Of a stretch of 64,000 bases of DNA, positions 36,801 through 47,948 are shown one piece after another. Within the stretch, counting starts at the first letter, position 1. Each line of letters begins with the position of its first letter. The position numbers and the translations under genes are program-made. The notes under the pieces are model-generated. The model saw only the letters and a program-made list of their open reading frames with translations. It was not told the origin of the DNA and made no database searches. This DNA comes from Apostichopus japonicus (taxonomy: Eukaryota; Echinodermata; Holothuroidea; Aspidochirotida; Stichopodidae). The DNA is taken from positions 24,209,265 to 24,273,264 of the forward strand of contig NC_092573.1 of the NCBI RefSeq assembly GCF_037975245.1. Direction: 5' to 3'.

Positions 36801-37558
36801 AGCTCTCATAAAAGAGCAATCTATTGATGATATCATTGTTATGATAATTTCAGTTAATTATCCAAATAAGGAGACATTACTCACTCAGCTGAGACAGGTT
36901 GATGAATCTAATACTCTCTAGGTCAAACTCTCCACTTAAGGTCTTCAAAAGTTGTTTTGAAACAATTTTGGTATCAAGCTCTAAGGAAGAAGATGAAAAG
37001 GAATTATACATTTTCAAACCAATATCTGTGAAAAATACTGTTTTCATGAGCTACCAAGATTTATCTTTCACTAATTTAATTTTGGTCGTGGCTGTTTAGC
37101 CTACCCGATTATAGAGTGAAAAAATTGAAAATAGCATTCTTCCTAAATTCAACCAATGACAGTCTGTGAACTGCAACCAATGAACATGGAACGATGGGGC
37201 TCAGTAGCTTATAGGAACTACCATCCTAAGCCTATATAAAAAACCAGAAAGCCGAAAGTAATATGCGATTCCTTGCCACACTTTTGTATGCAGGGTTTGG
37301 TTTCTTTCAAAAGAAACTGTTTTCATCAGGAAGAAACTTGAAACCAGCATACAAGATAATAATTTATAAATGGAATATGTTACTGTCAATCTACGAGGAG
37401 AAAGAGTGAGAGTAGCAGCTCCCAGGTTTAATATGCGGTCTGAACAGAATTCTCACAATATGTACACACTACCATGCCACACATCTTTTGGGGTCACATA
37501 AGGAGCCACATACCTGAAATATGAATTTCATCCTAGCTTTACCCTTGGATTCATCCAT
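33842..37558 (-). CDS. LRRC61: Leucine-rich repeat-containing protein 61
   Basis: Small leucine-rich repeat protein of unknown biochemical role. Exons on the minus strand: 37558-37514, 36978-36885, 36026-35880, 35445-35385, 34900-34689 and 34026-33842, giving about 247 residues (human about 259). Diagnostic blocks in order are QLLKTLSGEFDLESI, then LRRs (CLEKLDASKNVISDV, LKQLTYLNLAANSI, LKTLNLAGNLL), then the LRR-cap-like block LESLRFQDP, NPICQNAFY, PNLKSLDGERVTGRGSE and RLLHELERD. This last block matches the LRRC61 'DGERVIGRGSEF' signature. Phases agree at every junction. The first exon (MDESKGKARMKFIFQ) is the least certain. It requires the acceptor ending GAG at 36979; using the adjacent TAG instead would need a different first exon. 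The tail exon retains a GFWD motif but is otherwise diverged. Confidence 0.87.
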
Positions 37559-38765
37559 TTTTAAGGTTTCCAGTCTTTGACCTCTGTTAATCCCAAATAC
37601 CATTGACCTCTGGAGAGATCTCCTGGGTTCTTGTACTCAATAACGGGGATCCACATTTTATCAGGCTTTACTTGAATTGGAGTTACAGTGTTTATAAGGT
37701 TTGTAGACTATGACATCAGATAACCTTTAATGTATTGATTGAGTAACAGAGTCTACAAGGTTTTCGTTTTTGCCATCTGTTTACAATGCAAGGTGTCACA
37801 GACATATACGCACACATACATTTATATAGACAATGCCATCACCATAGCAAAAGATTCCTTTTGCATCTGGCAAAGAATCAAACGATGATCGAGTGTATTT
37901 AAGTAAGAGTGCCATCCTTTATTATATAAACTGATGATCTGGTAAATAACTTATGTACCTGTGGCAGTAGTACCACCATAATTTAAAACTCAGCTGTTTC
38001 TGTTGAGCTGTGTCAGTATGTGTGACTGTGAGTGCATGTGAGAGTAAAAATTGCATTCGAAACAGTGTTTACAATTTTACTTTCAAACACGGCAACTAGC
38101 CTAGTGTCTATAGGGTATCTGTGTAGCAACATATGTTTACCACAATACCTCTAAATTTGTAAACATGCGAAGGTAGGCACCTGTTTGGATATTATCATAC
38201 ACTACTCACTACTGTACTTCGTAGAACCCAGCCCTGTACTGTAGCATCGCGGCCTAGCCTAAGTTACTGAGGTGAAAGACTAAGACTGAGTAAGACACAG
38301 AGAGTACAAACGTAAGAACTAGGCTACCATCATTTCAAACCATGTAACACAATCAAATCTAGCGGATATCATTCCATAATAAAAAAAGTTTAATTGTAAA
38401 GCAAGATGTACCCATTTAATAGGATTCGTTCATCTTCAAAACATATTCTGTGAGTGTGACATGAGACTTCAAAACGATCTCTTCTTAATCAGCTAATGTG
38501 ATGCCTGGTCGTTGCCAAGGGTCCGATTCAAACATTTTTAAATTATGTACAGCTCCCTCCTTTCTCGAGGGTACAAGGTAAACATTGTAAACATACACAC
38601 CTGTTCCACTATTTCAACCTTTGCCATGCAGCAAGTAGTACAAACGCTTTCTCCAAAATAACCAACCCATTCAAGTTACTGATCAGACCGTGTTAGGAGT
38701 TCTCCACATCTAGTCTAGTTTTATTTCACGAACTTACAGTAGGTACAGGTTCATCAGCACCCAGA
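37559..38765. promoter_or_regulatory. Divergent intergenic region between LRRC61 and PMVK
   Basis: The two genes are transcribed away from each other across about 1.2 kb. I see no TATA box in a convincing position, so the type of promoter is unknown. No coding exon was recognised. Confidence 0.4.
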
Positions 38766-41700
38766 ATGGCAGAATCACAGAGCATATTGCCTCGGATTAT
38801 TTACGTATTCAGTGGGAAAAGAAAGTCTGGTAAAGATTTTGTGACAATGCTGCTTCAAAAACGGTGAATAGAATCTTTATTAATTTATCAATCTCAAACA
38901 GTTGAGGTTTAATTCATAGACTAGCATGAGTCTTGAAATATCATTAGGTAATAACAGTAATAACCTGTAAGGACGTATAACAAGTTTGCTTTAGTGAATT
39001 ACACACAAACTTCCATCCTAACTAGTATAGTTTTAGGCCTTGGCTACAGTATGTGATTTAATGTATCTTTACCAAGACTTAAATTTGATGTCATGTTAGT
39101 GAAACTTGTCAACTTTGTGTTTCGCATTTTCGTCAGCCGTAACAGGATAAATTTATACAAATTTGAAGGGAATGGCGCATTGTAGATGAACTAGCACCCT
39201 AAGTCTACAACTCGCCATTCCCATCAGCACCAGCGTAAATTTCTGACAAATTACAAATCCACCCCCCCCCCCCATAAAAAGCAGTTTTTTTATGAAGTTT
39301 TTGATGGAAAATAGGAAGTAATGTCTGTGTGCCAGCTACAGTATTCAAATAACCAGAAACATTTTGTCTCCACAACAGGTTTGGTAGCAGAAGCATAATA
39401 CTACGGCTTTCAGGACCTTTGAAAGAGCAGTATGCCAAGGTAAGTGTTCTCTCACAACACTGTTGGTTTTATAATCCATGCTTTTATCAAAGATAATTGC
39501 TCACACATACCTTATTTTGTATCGAGTTTATCAGTTACGTACAAATAAGTCCACGGCAGTGTGGCATGACTACTCAAGTGTCATGCCAGAAAAAGGTAGA
39601 AAACAATATTTATGTTGTGATGCAAAATGGACAAGTTGTTATACAAACTTGTCCCAAAGATGTAGTAGGTGTTTACACAGGAACAATATAGCATTTTATG
39701 AAAGAGCCATTAGGGCTGCTACACAAATTTGATGACTAAATTATGCCCCTTTGATCAATTGCTATTTTGCATAATAATACTTCAGTGAAAAGTGGGAAGA
39801 GAGAAGTCACTTTTAAAGGTCCTACAGATAATGATTCAAGAAGTTTTAGATCTGCTAAACGGCAACAAAGTTTCAAAAATGATTACACACTTTTCAACAT
39901 TCCTTTGACAGTTTTTGGAAAAATATATATATATTGGCATTCTATGCATAGTATTGCGACATTCTTTGTGTGAAATCACACAGTTTTTTTGTTCATGTAT
40001 ACTGAGCGAGACAGTCTTCACTGAATTTAGGTATGAGCAAGTGATGCTTCTTTCTCTCTCTAAATAAATATTCTATTGACTTACAAGTGTTGATTAGAAG
40101 CAACGTCTTCTGTACCTTACATAATACTGTAGTTTGCAGTGTTCAAATAATTCTATGCACTCTATTTTCAATGACCCCTGTTGGCAATGTTGGCAAGTTT
40201 CCAGGTGATACAACGATTACCATAAATTTAATCAAATAGTGACGTTTGTGCTATTTATTATCTTTCAGTATGTTAGTCTAACTAAGCTGTTTTGTCAGTC
40301 TGGGCTATCATGATAGCTTTTTTTTCTTCTCAAGTAATATTCAACAAGTTCAAACATTAAATTGGTGACCGAAACAAGATGCCTTTAGTACTTACAGTAG
40401 TGTGCATTATTTTCTGTGGTATGTTACACAGTTCGTCCTTCATACGGTAGAAGAAATTTCTCTTTGTTAGAACTGCCGAGCTATTAACTATACTTATCAC
40501 TGCATACATTTTTCTTTTTCCTTTACCCATCTCTCCGTAGCAACACAACTTAGATTATAACCGTCTTCTAGATGCCACAGAGTACAAGGAGCAGCACAGG
40601 GCAGCTATGATCAAATGGGGAGAGGAGATGCGTAAAAAAGACAAAGGTTACTTCTGTAGACTTGCTATCAGAGAGGCTGAAAACCATCACGACGTCTGGA
40701 TCATCAGTGATGCGAGAAGGAAGAGTGACATTGAGTATTTCAAGAAGGAGTACCCTAAACAGATGGTTACCGTCAGAGTAGAGGCAGACTTAGAAATAAG
40801 GATGAGAAGAGGATTAGTGCCCACGAAAGGTGAGATATGGGTAAGGTTTACCCATACTGATCACAGCCCTTCCTCCCACACCAGCATCCCCTCCCCCACC
40901 ATCTCAATGGTACGGTACATGTACATAACCACATGTACGTTAACAAGTTATTTGTAGAGATATTCATCCTTAGCACAACAAGTCTTTGGTCACTGAGCAC
41001 TAGTTAACCCAGTGGAAAGTCAGATCACATTGCATGGTTGAATTATAAGCAATCATTTTAGAACAACTGTTTGTGCCCCCAAATGATGTTTTATTGGATA
41101 ACAGGTCAATTAGTTTGCTTTGTGCCCTTCTCTCCCACCCCCACTCTCCTCTCCTAACATACAGTACCTATCTCCCATCCTTACCCTCCCCCCCCCCATC
41201 CCCCACCATACAAAATATATCACTGCAATGATTGGTGAATCATGACAACCTGGCTAGCAATAGTTTTGAAATAACTGAGAATTTTAGATCATCATGTACA
41301 CACTCTACTCTGACACACTGTTATCATATTGAGTGCTACTTGGTGTCTGGACCACAACCAGCACATTATATAGGCTGGTTTGTGTTAGACTTATATATAT
41401 ATATTCTGAGTTGAGCAATCCTCCCTCTTGCGAGACAAAAGATCCACTTGACTTTATGGAAAGCGGTTGGTACTGGTTCCCTGATCCAATTAGCTTGACC
41501 TTAAAAGTTACACTGTAAAGCCCTGACATGGTTCTGTATACCAATTCAATGAAACTCTCCACCTAGTGAAGCGAGGCACGATTAGCTGGTCTATATTCTC
41601 ATTAAAAATATTTAATGACAATATCAGCGTCAGGCTTCAGCTCACTTTTAAGTGCACAAAAAGAGCATTGAAACCTACATGGATTATGCTATCAGGGGGA

Positions 41701-42548
41701 AACATGTTTTGACAAGTTGGAAATATTTATTAAAGTAAGAATAAACCTCCAGATGTTAGACATCTGTTGATGGTGCAGGAATTTTGGAAATTAACCAGAA
41801 TTTTCAAGATTGATGCCCGGATAAAAATTGAAAAAGAGAAAAGAAAAAAGATGTAAAGATTTTCGACTAAATTAGCAACATCTATTTAAACATCCATTCG
41901 AACAAATGCCTCCATCAGAATGGTTCTTCAAAATATTAACACAAATTACATTACAATGTCCAATTGTAGGTAGGTACAGTGCTGTAGTTGGAAGTGAGAA
42001 AAGACTGCATTAAGGAAACTCTCTTTTTAATAAAATTTTGCAAATCCTAGATAGTGTAATGATAACCTTTTGAGTGAACCACCTCAGAATGACCCAAACT
42101 TTATAACTAAATATCTTTACGTCAACAATATTTATACTTTATATTAATTTTCTATGTTACCTTGTCTAAATATTGTCAATTAAAAAGTAAAATACCATTT
42201 GGTGTGTGCATTAATACAGGTGGATTACTCCCTCTCCCCTCCCGCCCCCTTGTTCTTGCAAAGATGCGATAAATGCTTCCCTCATGAGAGTAATACCTGT
42301 TGGCATGTGCATTAACATTGGTGAATTTTTTTCCCTGTTTAATAAATATTTGTTATTTATTGCTTCAACATTTCTCAGGTATCGATGATGCTCCGTCAGA
42401 GTGTGGACTCGACAAATACTCACCTTGGGATGTAATGATCCGTAACAACGGCGGCCAGGAGCAACTTCACCTTGAGAAACAGCTGGAAATATTGGCCTTC
42501 ATGGCAGAGAGGACAGAGAAGGATGATGGTGATGATAAAGCAAGATAA
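38766..42548 (+). CDS. PMVK: Phosphomevalonate kinase
   Basis: Converts mevalonate 5-phosphate plus ATP to mevalonate 5-diphosphate in the isoprenoid/sterol pathway. Exons: 38766-38863, 39379-39439, 40541-40829 and 42379-42548 (TAA), joined in phase to 205 residues (human 192). The P-loop is FSGKRKSGKDFV at residues 15-26. It is followed by LRLSGPLKEQYA, LLDATEYKE, MIKWGEEMR, FCRLAI, the VWIISDARRKSDIEYF block with catalytic-region arginines, and the carboxyl block SECGLDKYSPWDVMIRNNG. These match animal-type PMVK (a nucleoside-monophosphate-kinase fold), not the GHMP-type enzyme of fungi and bacteria. The tail has an extra acidic/basic extension. All splice sites are GT-AG. Confidence 0.97.
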
Positions 42549-42612
42549 CCCAGGCAGGTTGAAATTGAAATCCAGATGCAATACTAACCTAAGTGCAATA
42601 CTAACCTAAGTT

Positions 42613-42722
42613 TTATATTTATTTATATATATATATATATATAACTATATATATATATATATATATATATAACTAAATATATATATATATAACTAAATAT
42701 ATATATATATATATACATATAT
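42613..42722. repeat. TA microsatellite after PMVK
   Basis: (TA)n tracts separated by AACTA and AACTAAA interruptions, starting about 65 bases after the PMVK stop codon and probably within its 3' UTR. Confidence 0.95.
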
Positions 42723-42745
42723 GCTGGTCCATTTATATTCTAAGG

Positions 42746-43147
42746 CAGGGTTGTCCAACCTACGGCCCACGGGCCACAGTCCGGCCCGCTGCAGGGTTGC
42801 GTCCGGCCCACCAGAGATGCTTCTACGGTGCAAAATTTTAGTGAGCAGATTTATTGATAACAATTTGAAGCTATATAATCAATCATTCGAACCTTCTGGG
42901 TCCAAAAAACTGCATACAGGTCAGTTTGTGTGACACTCTCAGCGGAGGGGTGGGGGGGGGAGGGGCGGCTGGACTTTATTCATCTGTTTTATCAGGAAGG
43001 AAAATAAGTCAGTGCGCTCCGCGCGCAGTGCTCACATTTTGTTGCCTTGGGCTTCGGGCAAAAAATCGAGTGTAGGGTTCATGCGGCCCCCTCTTTCATC
43101 ATAATTATTCCATGTGGCCCTCCTCCGGAAAAGGTTGGACAACCCTG
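42746..43147. mobile_element. 402-bp hAT (Charlie-like) MITE
   Basis: The 16-bp terminal inverted repeats are CAGGGTTGTCCAACCT and AGGTTGGACAACCCTG (perfect). They are flanked by 8-bp target-site duplications TTCTAAGG at 42738-42745 and 43148-43155. The terminal sequence is very like that of vertebrate Charlie-type hAT elements (CAGNGNTGTCCAA). There is no transposase frame. Confidence 0.95.
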
Positions 43148-43239
43148 TTCTAAGGGATTAACCGAGTAAGTTTTAAGCAACATGGAGGATTGAAAAGAAG
43201 TGGAAGCACCAAGAGTAAAGTTAAATTTATGTGGAAGAA

Positions 43240-43503
43240 TAGTTGCATATGTATGTATGTATATGTATGTATATGTGATCTTCCCGCAAGCAGGAACTCG
43301 CGAAAGAAGCCATGGAGGCTTATAGACTCGCAAGCTGACCGAAGCCAATCTCTCGGCACACATCCATTTAACGTCCATGTCGGGAAGTTGTTATTGAACA
43401 ACACCCTTGCCAGACGACACACCTTGCTGTCGGCGGGGAATCAAACCGGGGATCTCATGACTGGGAGACGCCGGCGTTAACCACTAGGCTATACACTCCG
43501 CCA
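43240..43503 (-). mobile_element. tRNA-derived SINE
   Basis: Read on the minus strand, the 5' end (43502) starts GGCGGAGTGTATAGCC. It has a pol III A box TAGCCTAGTGG (43491-43481) and a B box GGTTTGATTCC (43447-43437) with tRNA-like spacing, then a non-tRNA body containing GACATGGACGTTAAAT, and a (TACATA)n tail near 43243-43275. The head has no intact cloverleaf anticodon context, so this is a SINE and not a functional tRNA gene. The family was not identified. Confidence 0.8.
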
Positions 43504-44060
43504 TAGTCAGATATAGCCTATCATGGATGCGCAAAACGTAAAGTCTGCAGCAGCAGTTTGGAAAATATGAAACTATTTAGTTTTATTGCCTAAGATCATA
43601 CAATAATATGTACAGATTTGACTTGTCATGTCTTAAAACTGATAATGTCATTTGGAGTCCGAAGGGAGTAATCAATTCAAAGATATTTGAAATTGATGTT
43701 TTTGCACAAAACATTACTTATGCACTACCATCGATGGGCTCCTGATTCAGATTTGTATAAACATCCTGAAAAACTGTTTGTTCTTGACTGACAGATAACC
43801 GAGCTGTTCATGCTTTTAATTCCTGTGCAAATGGAAAAAAAAAACACATATAAATCTTCACAGAAAAACAATTTGATATTTATTGATATCCCTCATACTT
43901 TGTCAGAGGATTTTATTTCTGGTCTAATCATTGAACTATAAAAAAAATTAGATTTGCAGGTAGGAGCGTAACATATATCTCATTTAATAATTATGTAAAA
44001 GATGGTTTGAGAATACAGTTGTACAATATATATCCACTTGTAAAAGTGGCGGTTGCACCA

Positions 44061-44143
44061 TACATATATATAAACGTATATATATGTATATATATATATA
44101 TATATATATACTGTATATATATATATACGTATATATATATATT

Positions 44144-44174
<31 letters not shown>

Positions 44175-44243
44175 TAAATATATATATATATATGTATATA
44201 TATATATGTATATATATGTATAAATATATATGTATGTATATAT

Positions 44244-44304
<61 letters not shown>

Positions 44305-44315
44305 TATTTATATAT
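44061..44315. repeat. Long TA/TATG microsatellite
   Basis: About 250 bases of almost pure alternating TA with occasional G or C. Open frames on both strands here encode only Tyr/Ile repeats and are not genes. Confidence 0.97.
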
Positions 44316-47300
44316 GTATGTAAATGTTCATGCATCGTGGCCATGATCCATATAGGAGATAATAACCCTCTTATTGAATGAATCTCTGTGTAGCCCCATT
44401 TTAATCCTACTAATTAAAGTACTCCAAGCCACTTAACCATTTCTAGAGGCAGGTTGAAAGTGGCTTTAAATCTCCCATTAGACACAGGTACCTGTGGCAG
44501 TGGTGGGTAATGGTGATATGGTGATTTTGATGAAGCTTTATTGATTTCTCTGTAAATATCGAGCTCAATTTATAGTCTTTCAGGTTTTCTTTTGTCATGA
44601 TGCTTGAATCTTTTCTTTCTGTAATACTTTATTTTAGTCCTTTTTTGTTGCAAAATGCTAGTTTGGTTCGGATCACCCCACTGCACTTGACTTTTCAATA
44701 GTCAAATTCTTTAAGTTCTTTATGTTGAGAGTTCCTACCAAGTGGTAGACACGCAGCTTTGTGCAATGTCAGTTTTCATTTCACCAGCACAGTAAGCAGT
44801 ACACATTCTTTACAATAAGTGTTACCCATGTCAGTGCAGTCCAGCTGGGCCGGCTGATCCCCCACAGGTACCCTGTGCCCACTTCTGGAGAAAACATGAT
44901 ACAACAGAAGATAAGAACACAATCTGTTTCTGTATGTAACAAAATGGCGATGTGAAAACACGTCTCTGTACTGAACACTCCTCTAAGTGCAATGAGCCTT
45001 CCCATGGACTGCTTATCTCTACTCTACTCATTTAACACGTAATCATCAGTGATTCTAGTCAGTGACTGTTGACTCTATGTGCCCATGGATACTAACTTGC
45101 CTGACATCAACCTATCACAACAACCTCTCCATCTCCTAATATGTACCTCCCACCCCCAACTTCAACTCCTGCAAACATTCTAAGTCAATACGTATTCCAT
45201 ATTGTCTAAACATTCTTACCATCTTTGGTTTCCCTACTGGTCTCATCATCAGCCCTACAGAGGCTAAATTCCTGCAGATATCTATTTCACTCCTGCAACT
45301 ATTCCTAATGTTGTAATGACTCGATTGATATCACACTCGAGTCCCAAGTTAGACTTGACTTGAGTCTTTGCCTACAAAAGACTGGAGTTGACTCGGAAGA
45401 CTGTCAGATCTCTGACCGGGTTAAAGGTCAAATGACATTCAAGACTAAACTTGTGACTTATTGTGACTGGACTCGAGTCATGCCCTTAAATTCTGGTTCT
45501 AACTGACTGATATGACACTAGTCTGTTACCAACAATTAATCAACTTCTTACACTTTAGGTGCTTCATCTCTGCAAATTAAATCTAGCACTAATTTGTGTT
45601 ATGCATCTCATTTCAGTACTTGAAAGAAGAATATAACAGAAAAACAGTGCTATATTTTATCAAATATTGATTTTTTTATTTCATTTTTTTTGGGGGGGAG
45701 GGGGGTGGGGGTTATTTGCATAAGATATCAATATGTTCATATAAACTAATATAATACCATGAACATAGAAAATCACATAGTGTTTACATGTTTAATCACA
45801 TAGATTTGGATTTTTTATATTGGTTTAGTTCCCTGAATATATAATAACAGCAAACATAATTCTGGCAAATGAGTTGGAAATGCCTCTTTTTTCTCTTATA
45901 TTTATATATTATATTTACATAGAAAATGATAGGTTTTTTCCAGGAAAATGGGAAGCAGGTGTTGTAAACCAATATATACACAGCAACCATACATGATGCA
46001 TCATGGTACAACTTGAAATATGGGTGGATATTAACATTAACTCTCAGTTTGATGTGGTAGGTGCTACTGCATGTGTATAATTTTCTGACTAGCATAATTT
46101 TTGTTTTCAAAGTTTTGTATCCATTCATGTATACAGTTGCAACCCACCACTGTGATGTATTACACTTATACTAAAATTTATATTAATAAACACAATATTT
46201 TCTTGTTACTATCAGGTGTTACTTTAAATTATTCTTTCATATTGATGAAATTCATTTTCACAAGGAATAGCTTGGTAGTTTAAATTTGCATAGCATTTGT
46301 GAGGTTGTTGAAGCATGTTAAAATTGAAACTACTACTGTTCTGTATGCAAAGACTGCACTATTGTGTAGCATTTTCTCTAACTTGCATACATTTTGTTAC
46401 AGTTGCATTCTGTCTCTAATTTCTTTTTTTTTATTTGTAAGGATGTCAGGGTTTCTTTTTAAGTGGTATATTGCAATTCCACAAAACGAAATAAATATTT
46501 GAAAATGGTGATTTCTTTTGATATGATCTCATTTTATTTTTCTATGGAATACATGTTATTTACACGATTGAAAGAGCAAGTTAATGGACATAAAACAGAG
46601 TCAGGAGTCCTGCCGTCTTACTCTGCCCGCTCCCCTTCCTATCCCTTCCCACCCAGGCCTTTCCACATCTTCTCTGTTGCAAAGATGATCAAGAGAGCTT
46701 GTAGATAACTTCATAACTTTATCAGTTCAATGTTGGTTGGTTGTGATGTTGTAAACCTAAATAACTTCACACTTACTCATGCCTTACTTTCGTCATCCAC
46801 ATTATAACTCATTTTAAAATGTTTCATATAGTCTTTGACTGATATATCTTACAATGAGACTGTCACCCTTACTAAAGAATATTTTGAAACTCATTTGTTG
46901 GGTGCGACAGTGTTGTTAACTGCAGGTGCTGTGAAGATGCAACCATCAAACAAATTGGCTTATCTAAAGTTATCTTCAAATCTTTCAAATTGATTGAAAA
47001 AAGCTTTTGAAGCAAACTGACACACCAGTCCGGTATCTTTCTTTCAATGTGTGTGGGCACCAGCATGTCTACAGTTGTTTTGTAGTATGTTTAACAGGAA
47101 AATAGCACTTAGATCAGTGAGTTATTACAGATACTAAAAAATAAATGATTCAGATTAAGAAAATACACATTTCTTCACAGAAATCCCACTTAATGTTTTC
47201 ATGATTAACATATTCACCCCTGCGAAAGTAAGTATATACCAATGATACCATATTACAAAACTAATAATTCTGCACTTATTCATTTACGCATGATACCTTG

Positions 47301-47948
47301 TGTATTAAGCTGATCGTAGTCAGTTGCTTTAAGAACATCCCAGTAATGCAAGTCTGTGATACATTTGAGGGTGTCTGGCCCTATCATTTCAGAGACACAA
47401 TCAAAGCGGTCAACTATAATCACATGTCAATACTTCGCATTAACCAAGACAATATTTAATTTCAGTCATAATTTTGAATACGGTCACTACATTAACCAGA
47501 CACATCCAGCTTTGTACGATTGCTTTGTACAAAAGACTTGCTCTAAATGTAAAGAAGAACTCCTCAAGTTTACATAGTTGATTTGCAAGACAACTTTGGT
47601 CAGTTTTGACATACTGCCTCACAGTGGAATGTACAAGAAAACTGGAGCAATGGCCTTTTAATACATAACAGATCTCAACACCTGGATATGGGCACCAACA
47701 CTCACACTTTATTGGCTTGCAGAAAATACCGACATATCAGAAACTTAGAAAACCAATATATGCACCGTCGACAAATCTACTGGTCCGACCAAAACATCTG
47801 GTTGGTGTGGATGTTCAAGAGATCACACAGGAAGTACAAATCAGTAGCTTCATCACATCTCTTCTCGTTCTGAAGGAAGTACACGCTCTGATTTTAGTCT
47901 TAAATGTGACATGGACGATTTCCTGATCTCACGAGAGGATAATGGCCG
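44316..47948. other. Gene-poor spacer between PMVK and AAGAB
   Basis: No coding exon is supported. It contains the AAGAB-derived fragment at 45121-45255, an imperfect inverted repeat around 45314-45490 built on GACTCGAGTC-like motifs, a poly-G run near 45690, and 3' flank of AAGAB including AATAAA (minus strand) at about 47712-47707. Confidence 0.55.
45121..45255 (-). pseudogene. Duplicated fragment of AAGAB exon 6 end and intron
   Basis: This stretch matches 49161-49285, sharing CTCCTAATATG, CTCCCACCCCCAACTTC, CTCCTGCAAAC and TTCTTACCATCTTTGGTTT, the last spanning the exon/donor boundary. It therefore carries the last roughly 40 coding bases and splice donor of AAGAB exon 6 plus about 90 bases of intron, with an 11-base insertion and scattered changes. 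It lies downstream of the gene and outside it. Confidence 0.8.

Noticed and set aside
43437-43503. A functional tRNA gene
   Set aside because: A and B boxes are present, but the sequence continues into a SINE body with simple-repeat tail, and I could not form a proper acceptor stem.
43991-44344. A 117-codon open frame rich in Tyr and Ile
   Set aside because: It is a translation of the TA microsatellite.
45314-45490. A MITE built on GACTCGAGTC-type motifs
   Set aside because: Ends are only weakly complementary and no target-site duplication was found, so it is not called as an element.
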